From: Pogonophryne albipinna
Taxonomy: Eukaryota; Chordata; Actinopteri; Perciformes; Artedidraconidae
Reading direction: 5' to 3'
Assembly (NCBI GenBank): GCA_028583405.1
Contig: JAPTMU010000027.1
Span: forward strand, 1,227,056 to 1,291,055
Length of the DNA: 64,000 nucleotides
Within the stretch, counting starts at the first letter, position 1, and each line of letters starts with the position of its first letter. This document shows positions 1-11,440 of this stretch, in pieces. The notes under the pieces were generated by a model, which had not been told where the DNA came from, searched no databases, and was given only the letters and a program-made list of their open reading frames with translations. The position numbers and the translations under genes are program-made.

Positions 1-300
1 AATTGCCTAGTTGTGTGCCTCCGGCAGAGGGTGTTTGCGTGCCGTGTTCTTGGTGTGGTGTGCCGCGTTATACACTAGTAAAACTAGCCCTGCTGAAGTG
101 TATTTAAAGGTGGACTCCACAGTCTAGTGGGGGTTTCTGGTGCCCCGTGGACTCTTGTTCTCTCCTCTCCTCTTACCAATGAACTATTGTGGTTAAAATA
201 AAGATTGTCCTATATTTTGTACAAAGCTGCCTCTGTATTTATTAGAAGGTTCTGACAAAGTGGTAGTGTTTCCTGCCACACCTGAGCGAATCCAATATAT
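1..300. other. unclassified, possible LTR or 3' end of a retroelement
   Basis: The stretch contains a TATA-like 'tatttaaagg' near 105 and an AATAAA signal near 200, followed by a T-rich segment, which is the order expected for an LTR or a transcript end. No second copy, terminal dinucleotides or convincing primer-binding site can be seen, and the element would start outside the window. It could equally be the 3' end of an unrelated transcript. Confidence 0.25.
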
Positions 301-330
301 TACAATAAGAACAGCCGCGCCCCCCCTCCC

Positions 331-434
331 AATTATTATTGCTATTATTATTATTATTATTATTGTTGTTGTTGATATAATGCCCCCTGCATTATAGCAA
401 CAACAACAACAATAATAATAGCAATAATAATATT
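331..434. repeat. AT-rich inverted repeat (ATT/GTT hairpin)
   Basis: A left arm of ATT and GTT triplets (331-383) is mirrored by a right arm of AAC and AAT triplets (389-434), with only about 5 bases between them. The interruption 'attgct' in the left arm has its partner 'agcaat' in the right arm, so this is a real inverted duplication rather than two independent microsatellites. Confidence 0.8.
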
Positions 435-479
435 CAATTGCATTTCAAAGAGGTCCAGTAAGAGAAAATGTCATGATGA

Positions 480-2517
480 TGGTCCCCCCAGTAGACCCCC
501 CCCCACCGTTTTTTTTCGAGACTATGTCTCAGGGCTTCTTAACATTTATGAAACTATTAATGTGTAGCACCAGATTAACGGGAAGAATCTCAGCTAACTG
601 AAGATATGAACCATTTTTTCCAAAACAAAACACAAGGGTAATACCAAGCCTCTGAATTAGCACTAAGCGGAAAAAAACGAACGCACTTTAGCACAGAACT
701 CAAAATAAAGATACCCTTATTACTTATCGAAACTGCACATACAATATATCCGATTTAAAGCTGAGACTCCACAGATTATATAACTATAGTATCATCACTA
801 AGCGATCCAAACTTGTGACAGGGGAAGCAAACACAGACATCACAACACGTACCTTTACGGAGCTTTTACGGGAGATCGTCTCACCATAGCTGTCAATCTG
901 ATCAAAAGACGTGTTCAATGGCATTAAAAGGAGAAAAAACGCGGCTGAATCTGTTAATCCATAGGTTAATAATGTATTTGTGGCTTTGAACAAATTATTT
1001 ATAATCCATAATAAAAAGGTCAAATTTCACTTGTTTTGCATCAATCTTGATACAGGGTACTTATTATATGTTGTACTTTGGATTCCTAAAGCTTTTAGTC
1101 GACCTTACCATCATCCAAGGGTAGTTTTCACTATAAGTAAAAAATAATTTTTCGACGGACACTATAATTTACAGTTTTTTACTATGTTCAATCTGAATTT
1201 TCTTTAAAATATAAAACATCTATATTGATTCTGACTTTTCTACATCCAACTCACAGATTTATCATTACTTTGAAAACAAAGATTATTAATTTAACCCTTT
1301 TAGAAGGGAAGATATGGGCCCTTTCTCATTTATCTAACTCCCCTCCTCGACTCCCCTCCTCGACTCCTATCCTCGATACTTAGTCCCGCCCACAGGAGAT
1401 GTGAGCCGAGGAGCCGAGGAGGGGAACCGAGGAGAGAGGAGGGGAAGCAGCAGGCGGTTAGAGAAATGAGAACTCCTCTCCTCTGAGCGGTCATTTTAAA
1501 GAGACGTCCATTAATGATGACAGGAGGCACAGCAGCCCTCTGTCTGATGGACAGATGAGTTCATGATGACTTATATATTTACTTTGATTCATTCACAGTG
1601 CGGAATAATGAGACAATAACAGGCTACAGATGAACACACACACACACATATATGTATATATTTATATACATATATATACGATTTCAGAATCAAACAGAGC
1701 ACTCTCATATTAACGTAACACTATCAGAGACTGGATATATCCCCCCCCCCCTCTCTGGTCGCTACAATGAGGAAAATAAATGACGGACCAAAAGTTTTAT
1801 TTACAAGTATTAAAAGTAAGCAGAGGACACCAAACCAACTGAGACCTGTCTGTCCGCTGCATCTACGCACACACTGTACCAAACACACACACGCACCTAC
1901 AGCTAACAGCCTAACAGCCGTTGTGTATTTTATTATGTGAAGCACTAAATGGTTTTAGAAAAATATGGACTCTTTGTTTGTAGATATCTACTAAACTACA
2001 GCAAATAAAGAGAGTAGGCCTGTTCTACTGAGTGATATATATTATACACACTGCTCTGCTTTCTGCACGGACATCACAGCTGTTCTCTCTGGAAACATCA
2101 CGTCGCGATGAGAGCAGTTAATAAAATAATATCCAGGGGATGCATGCAGAGCTGTCATTGGCTGAGATAAGTCCGGCCGTGCGTCACGACTCTTTGAAAC
2201 ATCTCTGTTGCCGGAAATGCATCCACGAAGGAGCCATGGAGGACCGTGGAGGACCCATCAGTGTATCCTCGGTTATAGCTCCTCCAGAGAGCCTCCTCGA
2301 TGCTCGATGCTCGGTCCTCGAAGTGCATTTCGAGAAATGAGATGTCCTTCAACATGGCGCGCTGAAATTCATTTCCGGGTCACTACCGGAGGACCGAGGA
2401 GTCGAGGAGTCGAGGAGGGGGATTTGCTGAAATGAGAACGGGCCATGGTCATTTGTTCTGGGAATGTCATTTTCGAGCCTGAGACCTGAAAAACAGGCTC
2501 AGGGTGGAACAGGTTAA
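480..2517 (-). mobile_element. piggyBac-type non-autonomous element, copy 1 (diverged, interrupted)
   Basis: The sequence at 490-1316 and 2448-2513 reads as the reverse complement of parts of the TTAA-flanked element at 26852-28893. Shared blocks include the C-rich end followed by 'gagactatgtctcagggc', the segment around 1020-1180, and the inner end 'cattttcgagcctgag'. The right boundary is a TTAA at 2514-2517 next to a degraded terminus; the left terminus has decayed and has no clear TTAA. No transposase reading frame is present. A 1.13-kb transposon splits it at 1316/2445. Confidence 0.7.
1317..2444. mobile_element. TIR DNA transposon nested in the piggyBac-type element
   Basis: The ends are inverted copies of GGCCCkTTCTCATTT followed within about 10 bases by repeated 'cctcctcgactc' blocks. 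The left end lies at 1317 and the right end at 2444. The trinucleotide ATG flanks both sides (1314-1316 and 2445-2447), and the uninterrupted relative near 26930 lacks this sequence, so the insertion is well supported. The interior has a short CA/TA repeat near 1637-1680 and only short frames with no recognised domain. Short duplications of this kind occur in the PIF/Harbinger-ISL2EU group, but the superfamily is an inference. Confidence 0.65.
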
Positions 2518-2964
2518 ATGCTCTGTTTTCGTTGTCTACCTTTTTCTTTTTTGAGCACGATATTTGAAATGACTCCGACTGTTTCTCTCCTCTTGTCTCG
2601 TCTCTGTGTGTGTGTTTGAATCTATCGTGCTGACTCACTGACTGCACCGATTTGATTGGCTGAGTAGCGTCACCTGCTTAAAACATTAAACAATAACTTT
2701 TTTAAACCTTTTTATCTTTATGTTTTAAACATCTTTTTTAACATTTTTAACATTTTCAACATTGTGGATAAATCCTCATATGCTCCCGGCAACACACTGA
2801 ACGTCAACTTTGCCTCCTTATTACACTCACCCCTACTTTAGTGGGAACATGAGTCTGCGTCTTTGATGCGCACAGGCGGATGATGCAATGTAGACCGGAA
2901 TAAACGCAGATCATCCTCTGGCTGCAGCCCTGTTGTCACTTTCCAACGCAAGGGGGGGCCCCTC
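2518..2964. other. no recognised feature
   Basis: AT-rich in the first half and GC-rich toward the end. I see no coding exon, RNA gene or repeat I can name. Confidence 0.4.
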
Positions 2965-3609
2965 ACCCCTCGATTCCACCGGGTCCGTCTGCGTCGCGTC
3001 ACGGCTGCGCTGCGGTTTTGGTCCGACCTCCTCCGGCGTCATACCCTACCGGGCGCGTTTCAGAAGCATTTCAGAAGCGGAGCGTCTTGCCTGCCGGCTC
3101 GCAGTTTTTGTTGATTTGGGCATATTTCCTGGACAGGCTACTTCGTACAGACAAAGTTAATAATACTTGTAATATCCCAGTTATAAACGACATGAATCAA
3201 AGATGTGTTGCTGTATTTTAGTGGTAAAAAAATGCATTCATCATCATAATTATTCTATATATATAATTTACACAGTGCCTGTAAATCGGAGGAGAACGCT
3301 GGCCTTTCTCCTCCTACTTGAAAGACTACGGAGGGATAGGGTCTACAAAATTAGTTTATTTTGGGGATGGGCCGGATGCTCTGACCGTTCCACTTCCTGC
3401 CCGGCGTCTCTGCAATGCCTCGCGTCGAAAATAGACTTGCATCCTATTTTGAGCGGAGCCCAGCGGCGAGACGCTTCTGGGACGCTTCTGAGCCGTAACG
3501 CGGCGCGTCTGGTGAAATAGCACCCATTGACTGGAGTGGCCGTGATCTTTGCGAACGGCGCGGCGAGGCCGTCACGCGACGCAGACGGACCCGGTGGAAT
3601 CTAGGGGTT
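2965..3609. mobile_element. non-autonomous DNA element with ~40-bp terminal inverted repeats
   Basis: The left end (ACCCCTCGATTCCACC, then 'gggtccgtctgcgtcgcgt') is matched by its reverse complement at about 3568-3609 with very few mismatches. Related GC-rich inverted segments lie just inside both ends. No target duplication is obvious and the ~560-bp interior has no transposase. Short frames across it are by-products of the GC-rich ends. Superfamily not determined. Confidence 0.7.
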
Positions 3610-3724
3610 AGCGTCCAGTTTCAACGTTCGGGGATGTCCATAGACTTCTATAGAGCTCCCTAAACGAATGTGGTGGACGACTTGAGATCTCGAGCGAATG
3701 CTCCCCGCAGACCATTCTCAGCTG

Positions 3725-3960
3725 AAGCGTATTTTTTCATTTCATTTCAAACCTTTATTTATCCAGATTGTCCCTTGAGATCATAGATCTCTTTTTCAAG
3801 GGAGACCTGCAGTGGTGCGAGACGTCATTGCAACACATTATGCTGTTTATAAAAAATGACAAAATTGTAATGTTCATACTCTGTGATAGGCCTCGGCGAC
3901 AGTTAGGCAAAAATAATAGGCTTATAGGAATTTTTTTCTCTTATGTGAAGTTGAGATGAT
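3725..3960 (+). repeat. probable dispersed teleost repeat fragment
   Basis: The segment 'acctttatttatccag', then 'cccttgagatcat' and 'ctctttttcaagggagacc', resembles a sequence often met in fish genomes near the ends of interspersed repeats. Recognition is by memory of the pattern only. Boundaries are approximate. Confidence 0.35.
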
Positions 3961-4872
3961 GCATGCTGGGTAATGAATTATTTACGTGGACGCATACGTT
4001 GCGAAACTGCGTTGCATTAAAAACATTATGCTCTCTATATATTGTCTTTATTATGGTTTAAACGGTGTCTCGGGCTTTGGCTGTAGGGCGGCTCAAAGTA
4101 TTTTGTCCGGCCGTTGTGAAGATTGCTTTGTTTATTGTCCTTGTTTTTTTTTTTAACAAAGTATTTTCAATCATGGCGCACGGATCAAACGTGTGACGTA
4201 ATGTGGTGCGTCGCATTTAAAGTCCATTGCTGAACCCCCGTCTGGTAAGAGCTGCATTAATGACATGTGTATAATCAGAGACGACAAAAACCATTAAATA
4301 TACACCAAAACGGTTATTAAGTCCAGCCAGCAAGCATTGTAATTACCTTAAGAAGTGCAGGGTAGTCGTTTTGTGAGTTTGTGAATCCTTTTAAGACATT
4401 AAAATACAACTTACTGGACTATGCTAGCTAACGGCTACTAGTCATTAGCTATTAGCCATTAGCTTTTAGCTCATTTTACATTTTAATGGGGAGTGAATTG
4501 ACTGAATGACACCTAATAAGAGCAGTCCAAATTATTATTCCTTCATGTTTATGACAGATGTGTATCTTATGCACAGCCCTTCAAATATAGTGTTGCTTTT
4601 TTGTCAAATATAATCATACTTTACCTTTACTTGGGACATTGTTACAGCAAAAGTAAATAGCAACACTTTAATTAAGAGGCATGCTGACATTTAAGATAAA
4701 AATAAATAAATGACAATTAATGAAACTACACATCCAGCTGGAACACAAAAGATAACACGTGTAAAAGATACCTTGGCTAATTCTAAATAGTGTTTCTCTT
4801 CTTTCCACACAGGTCTTTCCAAGTTCCCATTTATATACCCCTGTGATCTGTGATTCTATCACCCACCCACTA
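3961..4872. other. no recognised feature
   Basis: Low-complexity AT-rich DNA with a short 'attagc' repetition near 4440-4470. Exons upstream of the KDZ pseudogene could lie here, but I cannot support any. Confidence 0.4.
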
Positions 4873-5036
4873 ACTTTTTGTATACTCACTCTCCCTCTCT
4901 CGCTTTTTCCCTCACTTTTTGTATACTCACTCTCCCTCTCTCGCTTTTCCCCTCACTTTTTGTATACTCACTCTCCCTCTCTCGCTTTTTCCCTCACTTT
5001 TTGTATACTCACTCTCCCTCTCTCGCCTTTTCCCTT
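4873..5036. repeat. tandem repeat, 4 copies of 41 bp
   Basis: Four consecutive copies of a pyrimidine-rich unit beginning 'actttttgtatactcactc' and containing 'tctctcgctttttccc'. Units differ by one or two bases. The frames across it are artefacts of the repeat. Confidence 0.9.
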
Positions 5037-5382
5037 ATCTGTGCTTACCCCTGTTTTTATCTTGTCTGTCTGTGTGAGTGTTTCTCTCTGTCTGTTTGTC
5101 TTTCTGGCTATCACTTTTTTTTGGAATCTGCCAAATCAGGGTGAGTATTTAATTTTTACTATATGTTGAAGAAATAGAATGTTTACTATCTAATGAGTAT
5201 TACAACAACAGCATTACATGTATTCATTGATGTATAGGGAAAACAGTCGAACCAACGGCAAAACATGTTTACATTTGAAAGGTAATCTGACATGATTATA
5301 GCACTTGACCAGATTATTTGACTACATCTAATTCTATCGAAGGGGTAATGAAGACCCACTACGCCACACGCCCCCCTTGTGG

Positions 5383-5559
5383 GAGGCGTGTGGTGCAGTG
5401 GGTTGTGCGTTGCTGTTTGGATCAGGGGTTCAGGTTCAAACCCCACTGCAGCCAGCATGTCGTTGTGTCCCTGAGACACTTCACCCCAAATTGCTCCTGT
5501 GGGGATTGCCCACAGTATTGATTATGTAAATCGCTTTGGATAAAAGCAATGTAATGTAC
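5383..5559 (+). mobile_element. tRNA-derived SINE
   Basis: The head carries a box A-like 'tggtgcagtgggttgtgcg' and a box B GGTTCAAACCC at 5433-5443, as in a tRNA promoter. The body has 'ccctgagacacttcacccc' and the tail 'cgctttggataaaag', which resembles the 3' ends of fish LINE/SINE families. A second copy of the family is at 10088-10259. A short GC-rich hairpin (5364-5393) overlaps its 5' edge. It is a SINE head, not a functional tRNA, because no cloverleaf can be folded around the boxes. Confidence 0.8.
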
Positions 5560-5915
5560 TACTGAACACATTTAAATAGCATTTATGCTAAAGGTTTTTG
5601 TTTTGTACAGCTGGTCCCAGTGGGAGGACAGCTCCTCGTGTTGATGCTCCTGACACTGACTGTGAGACGGTCTTTGCTCCAGAGACTGTTGGTATGTATT
5701 GTGTCTCTCTAAGCCTAAATCAGTATCTCCATATGTCTGTACTTGTTTCTGTGAGATGTGTCTGGCACTGATTTGGAAATGTTAATTCCATGTTTAAATT
5801 TTACAAAAAATTTAACATAATTATAAACATAGCTGTTAAATATTTCCAAGCCACAGCTACTCCATACAGTAAACTTTGATGTAGTATAAAACAATATTTT
5901 ATTATCTTTTAACAG

Positions 5916-6305
5916 AGTGTTTTCTACAAGATCTCCAGCAATCACTAAGCGATGCCTCAGGTGATGAGCTAGAAACATCAGCTCCAACAGCTCCTCTTAT
6001 GGCTTCTTTAGACTGGGGCACAAGAAAAAGTCTCTTTTTAGAGAAGTGGAAGACTTAGAGGCCCCGTCTGATTAACAGCACAGCAGCACAAGAAAATGTT
6101 GCAAACCGTATCTGCCAACAGTGTGGGAGCAATCCAGCTGCTGTCCGTTGTCGTGACTGCCGACCACGCCCTTTCCTCTGTGCTGAATGTGATGTTAGCA
6201 TGCACACTAGACATGTACTTCACAACAGAGATGCCATGACAGCCGGATTCTTCCAGCCATTACCTCCAACAACTTTTGTTGCTGACAAGGCCCTTTCCCA
6301 TTGTG
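5916..6305 (+). pseudogene. KDZ transposase exon with CxC-type zinc cluster
   Basis: This exon follows an 'aacag' acceptor and ends at a 'gtaagt' donor. After an acidic leader it reads EKWKT, a TAG stop (6056-6058), then RPRLINS and a cysteine-rich block: CQQC, VRCRDC, FLCAEC and MHTRHVLHNRDAM, ending in GFFQPLPPTTFV. This spacing of Cys and His matches the CxC clusters known to accompany KDZ transposases and probably binds zinc and DNA. The stop sits just upstream of the cluster. The exon joins 5611-5691 in phase 1. Confidence 0.8.
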
Positions 6306-6542
6306 GTAAGTGTCTAAAACAAATTTCATTATTGAACTTTTGGAGATCATTGGTCATTAGACATTTCAAACAATGCCCCAGACTCATATTAACTTTTATT
6401 TTATTTTTAATCTTGTGTATACTCAATATTAGTCAGTCCCTCAGTACTGTTTTAGCAATGTACCTCATGGCAATTGACGCTTTTATAAATTGTCTAAACT
6501 GCAACCTTAGTCTCTTCAATTGGTTTGATAAATGTTCACATC

Positions 6543-7953
6543 CAGTGGCGGCCGGCCCATAGGGGCACTAGGGGCGCCGCCCCACCTCTTCCCACATACA
6601 AAAAAAAATATTAAAAAAAATATTAAATAATTTTTTTTTTTTTTAAATATATATATTTTTTTTTTAATGAACAAGGTAAATATCATACAATTGGTATCAG
6701 TAAAATGTATAATCTACAATAAAATCTCGTTTAAAATTGTGTTACGATGTCTAAAGTTACTGATAAGTCACATGTTTCCTGCCTGGCCTTGCCCGTGGCA
6801 TTAGTTTATCATTACCGGGCGGAGCCCCCGAGCCAAACAGCAGCAACCAGCACGTTGCAAAAGTCTCAATAGTAAACTGTGCCGCCGAAACATAATTTCA
6901 GCCAATCAGCGCCGTCAAATATTTTGGTCACGAGGGCGCTCACGTTGGCGCCCACGTTGGCGCCCACGTTGCTTACGTACGTTGACGTGAGTTGTTTTTT
7001 AGACTCGTGAGTGACCAAGGTGAAGGTATTTGGATGAGAATGGTGTGCAGGTGGAGTCGCCGGACCTCGGTCCGCACCCAATTCCGTGCAAGAGCTACTC
7101 TCCAATCCTTTCGAAAGGAGAAGTTTGGGAGATAAATTGATACTTAAAGACCTTGGACCGGACCAACCCGATTTGTATATATCACAGCAAGCTCGTGAAA
7201 AAGACAAAACTTATCAACCAGGCTTCTCACGTAGCTGGTACACCAGAAAGGCATGGCTAGCTGGATGCAAACAGGTAAATGCTATCTTTTGTTTCCCATG
7301 CTTGCTCTTCAAACAGCCGGGGACAGATACGATCTGTTCAGAAACTAGACAAAAGTTAAACAAGTACAAACCACAGACTGTCTGTGTCATGGAGAATACA
7401 GTCGCTGGTTTATTTATGTATGTATAGGCCGTTGTTGTGAGTGTGGACGGTCGGAGCATATATAACGTTAGCTTAGCCAAGCTCCATTCAGAAAACAAGC
7501 ATTCTAAAAGGTTTTTCGCCTGCCGTCTGTCTGCAGACTTGTCAAAGCATTAATTCATGGTTTTTACTAACCGGTATCAGTATGTTGTTACATCGGCATC
7601 ATTTAGAAACGTGTATTACAATTTAATCATGGTAAAATATGTTCATTTTGTTGTAGTTGTAGCTCCCGAGCCAGCGCGTCTTGTTTGAATGATGCGAGTA
7701 AACACAGCTGGCAGCCGCGGTGAAACTCGAGAGCAATGCGATAGGAGCGTTTAGAGCGAAGCGTTTAGAGCGAAGCGAATATTCGCATCGCGTCCGGTCT
7801 GAACGCAGCATTAAAGCGAGCTCCGCGCTGCACTGGAAACGCGCCATTACATCACCAGAAGTCCTCATTTAAGGGGTCATTTCTCCCAAAAAAAAAAGTT
7901 TTACTCACTATATCAACAGCCCCACCAAAAATATTTTCCACCAGCCGCCACTG
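6543..7953 (+). mobile_element. hAT element with perfect 8-bp target duplication
   Basis: Ends are CAGTGGCGGC at 6543 and its inverted partner GCCGCCACTG ending at 7953. TTCACATC is repeated exactly on both sides (6535-6542 and 7954-7961). The 1,411-bp element lies in an intron of the KDZ pseudogene. It retains only the first part of a transposase (7086-7427), so it is non-autonomous. An AT-rich tract fills 6600-6740. Confidence 0.95.
7086..7427 (+). pseudogene. hAT transposase N-terminal fragment (TTF-type zinc finger)
   Basis: The frame contains LGPDQPDLYIS, then FSRSWYTRKAWLAGC and IFCFPCLLF, the layout of the TTF-type zinc finger at the start of ZMYM-like hAT transposases. Similarity ends near residue 80 and the rest of the frame looks like intron. 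The dimerisation and RNase H-like domains are absent, so it can encode at most a DNA-binding fragment. Confidence 0.7.
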
Positions 7954-8285
7954 TTCACATCACAATGTTATATTTCCGAATCGATACAAATGGACTTAAC
8001 TCACATGTATGATCTTTTTCAGTTCGGCTTATGCCTGAAATTCCTGAGAAAATCTGTGGCTGCTCCAGAGTGTCCTTAAGGGTCAACCCAGGAAAGGTTG
8101 TTGCTGTGGTCACAATTAATGGTAAAGATGTTAATATTTGTTTTGTCTTGTTTGAAAACTACTATAATATATATATTTAACAATTATACAACACACAAGT
8201 GTTGCCATAGATGTGTGTGTGTGAATTTTACATACAACTATTTGCTACGTTTTGCATTACAATTGATGCGTTTCGTTTTTTCTAG

Positions 8286-9681
8286 GAAGACACGATCTCA
8301 GCATGCCGGAGTTGAGTTGTCACATGTGATGCCACTTGGGCTGCTGGATTGGACGATCTTATCCAGAGTGGCTACTGGCCTGCTACACTTCACTTCTCTA
8401 CAATTTATGAAACCGATGTGTTTTATTCATTTGAAGAGATGAAGATGGCCGCACCAGGACCTTCCTGCCAGGCATTTTTAAGAATGCTGGATCAAAGAAC
8501 GTTCCGCTTTGGCCGTGTGAGTAATACATTTATGTATCCTACAGTATTGATCATCTGTTGGTTTTGTGGATTTAAAAGATGTTAGTTGCATACTTTTTTC
8601 ATTGAATTAATGGTTAATTTATTTTTTGGAAATAGTCTGGGAAGATCTCAGCAGACAGCTTTCAGAAAAGTTTTTTTGAGTGGGAGGCTGTCCGATTTGA
8701 GGTGGAAAACATCTGCAAAGAGGAGAGCTTCATCTGTCCTGCGTGCACCCTGGATATTCTTGCGGTTTCAGTGGATGGAAACCGTAAGCACTACCGCTTC
8801 AAGCATGCAGCTAGGTACTCGGCAATGTTTCTAATCTCCGTGTTCAACTCATAACAAACAAAACTCTGTAATATGCAGCAACTATCCTGACACCTTAAAA
8901 CACTGACAAAAACCTATGTTGTATTTAGATTAGAGGAAAAGGCCACATTTGAAGGCGTCTTCATTGCCAAGGATGAAGAAGTGACACGATTTGTGGACTA
9001 TATCCACAGGACAACCAAACATGTAAAATGACAGACTATAATAATTATATTCATAATAATTCTTAAATATATACAGGTTACCTTCTATTGAATATTCTTT
9101 GGATTTTTATCAAACATTTTCAATATTTTAGGTCCCTGGAAGAGGTGTTTGTGGAGGGGAGTGGTCCGCAGCCAGAGAGACTTCCCAAAGATCCTCCAGC
9201 AAGGTAGACGAGGAGGGACTTGGAGCTTGCGGTGTGTCGGCATGGAGTGCTTCTCTGTGCATTGAATATGTACAGGGGAGAAATGTTTGCTTATCCCTTG
9301 TTCTTGCAAGAAAAGCTGTCAAGTAGGCAAATCACTTTCTTTTGCATGGATGTGACTTGCAAATATTGGCCTTACCTCCAAAAAGTAGCAAAGAGCTGTC
9401 CAGAGCTCCAGCACCTACTTAACATGAAACCCTTCCTTTCGGTATTTCATGCCAAAGCCAATGATTTCAAATGTGAGGTAAGGAAACATTACCAATTGAT
9501 ACAATTTTTTCTTTTTGAACACCTAACTTTTTTTTGTTGATTTGAAAAGTATATATTTATTTTTAACCAGGTGAAATGGAGTATCAGGATGGGGCTGGAT
9601 TAACACTCGGAGAGGAGGTGGAACAGTGCAATGCCTTTCTCTCTAGGATTGCTGTAACAACCAAACACATGTCAAAGGCAG
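8286..9681 (+). pseudogene. KDZ transposase catalytic-core exons
   Basis: Five exons (8286-8516, 8636-8814, 8939-9022, 9132-9477, 9571-9681) encode the core. Readable motifs in order are LDDLIQSGYWPAT, ICPACTLDILAVSVDGNRKHYR, DEEVTRFVDYIH, VDEEGLG, VCRHGVLLCALNMYRGE, FCMDVTCKYWPYL, PELQHLLNMKPFLSV and GEEVEQCNAFLSR. The acidic residues in the MDV, VDG and GEE motifs are candidates for metal binding. Three single- or double-base frameshifts (about 8326, 9230 and 9583) break the frame, but splice sites remain GT-AG, so the decay appears younger than the gene structure. Confidence 0.85.
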
Positions 9682-10087
9682 GTGAGATGACGACATAATG
9701 CTCTTATTACATCCTAAGCACAATAGGTAATTGGAATAATGTAAAAATCATATTGTATGTGTTTGCAGGACGCACAGACATGCTTACTCTCATGGCCATG
9801 CGCTGGAACCAGCAAAAATTCAAAAATGTGGCAACCTCACTGTGTCACCGATATCAGAAGGTAAGGACATCAGCAATGTGTTTTAAGATGCTATATGTTT
9901 TGGCATTATTTGAAGCTGTGGCCTGATATATTTGTTCTTGCTGGCTCTGATTGTTTGTCATTGTAGACCACCAAAGTTCTGCAAAACCAGTTTCAGAACC
10001 TGGAGACCATGAAAGTGCAAATGGCACTGACAGAGAGCAAATTGGAAGACTGAGTCAATGATGTCAAGGAGTGGGCAGAAGGTAAGG

Positions 10088-10259
10088 GAGGCTGTGGCAC
10101 AGTGGATTAGGGCGTTGGTGTTTGGATCACAGGTTCAAACCCCACTGCAGTCAGCATGTCCCTGAGACCCTTCACCTCAAATTACTCCTGTGGGCATTGT
10201 CCACAGTATTGATTATGTATGTCGCTTTGGATAAAAGCGTCTAACAAGTGACATGTAAT
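10088..10259 (+). mobile_element. tRNA-derived SINE, second copy
   Basis: Box A-like 'tggcacagtggattagggc' and box B GGTTCAAACCC (10132-10142) lead into the same body as the SINE at 5383. The tail here is more complete: 'cgctttggataaaagcgtc' then 'aagtgacatgtaatg'. It starts only a few bases after the donor of the KDZ exon ending at 10081, so it lies wholly in the intron. Confidence 0.85.
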
Positions 10260-11118
10260 GTGGTGAGGAAATTATTAACATTACTTTAGAAAAAGTATAG
10301 CCCTTATGCAATTTTGATTTTGATTGAGGCTCTATACCTAGACCAGTTTGGTTGAAGTCGAGGTATTTCAGAAATGTTCTAATATTAAATCTTATTAACT
10401 CACTTATTTCTTTCTTAGCCGCAAAAACAACAACCACCTCAAATTATGCTGATGCCTTAGCCAGCAGAATTGAGGTGCTGGTGGCTAGTATCAAGAGACG
10501 ATCCCAGCGTCTTTATAAAGATACAGACGGCAGCAAAGGTCGTGCCAGTATCCGACGCAAGATCAGGACAGAGAAGGGGATCCTGACTTCTGTTGTGGAA
10601 AGTACAGAAACCATTCTGTCTGGCGAGGCAGCTTGGCCTTGGTAGCAACTACACAGTGGTATGTACATTAGTCTGTTGACTACTTGCAACAAATCTGACA
10701 CATAACCCATAATGTGTCACATGTCAATCTGTAACCCCATAGGACTCTATTATTTTAATTTGACATACACATGACTTAAGTCTTTCTCATAAATGCAATC
10801 CAGACTCTGTGGATCTGAAGACTAAAAGAAAGGCATTTGACATCATCATGGCAATAAGGAGACTTCAGGAGGAGAAGAAGATTGTGGTCACAGAGATGGA
10901 CCACCATTGGAAAGCTCTCAAAGCCCGTGCTGATTCCCTGAAAGAGCTGTCCTGCCTTCTGCCCAGTGAGCTGATACAAAGTAAACTGAACAAAAATATA
11001 AATGCAACACTTTTGTTTTTGCTCCCATTTTTCATGAGATGAACTCAAAGATCTAAAACATTTTCTATATACACAAAATAACCATTTCTCTCAAATATTG
11101 TTCACAAATCTGAAAAAA

Positions 11119-11257
11119 TCTGTGAAGAAGAAGATGAAGATTCAACTTATTGTCATTACGTAGTACAGGTACTATGTAACAAAACGGTTTCTCTGCATTT
11201 GACCCATCCTAGTGTTAGTGGGCTGCCATTATGTATGGCGCCTGGGGAAAGAGAGAA
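11119..11257. repeat. short foreign segment inside the Tc1 left inverted repeat
   Basis: Compared with the same repeat in the other Tc1 copies, extra sequence lies between 'aatctgtg' and 'tagtgaacac'. It includes 'ttattgtcattacgtagtac' and 'tctctgcatttgaccc', which resemble the tail of a common fish interspersed repeat. No target duplication is clear. Confidence 0.5.
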
Positions 11258-11440
11258 AGATAGTGAACACTTCTCCTTTGCCGAGATAATCCATCCCACC
11301 TCACAGGTGTGGCATATCAAGATGCTGATTAGACAGCATGATTATTGCACAGGTGTGCCTTAGGCTGGCCACAATAAAAGGCCACTCTGAAACGTGCAGT
11401 TTTGCTTTATTGGGGGGGTCTGGGGGGGTCCGAAAACCAG

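Noticed and set aside
1..300. Complete LTR retrotransposon
   Set aside because: No second LTR, no gag-pol frame and no primer-binding site that I could support.
5383..5460. Functional tRNA gene
   Set aside because: Box A and B are present but no cloverleaf; the body and tail match a SINE, as at 10088.
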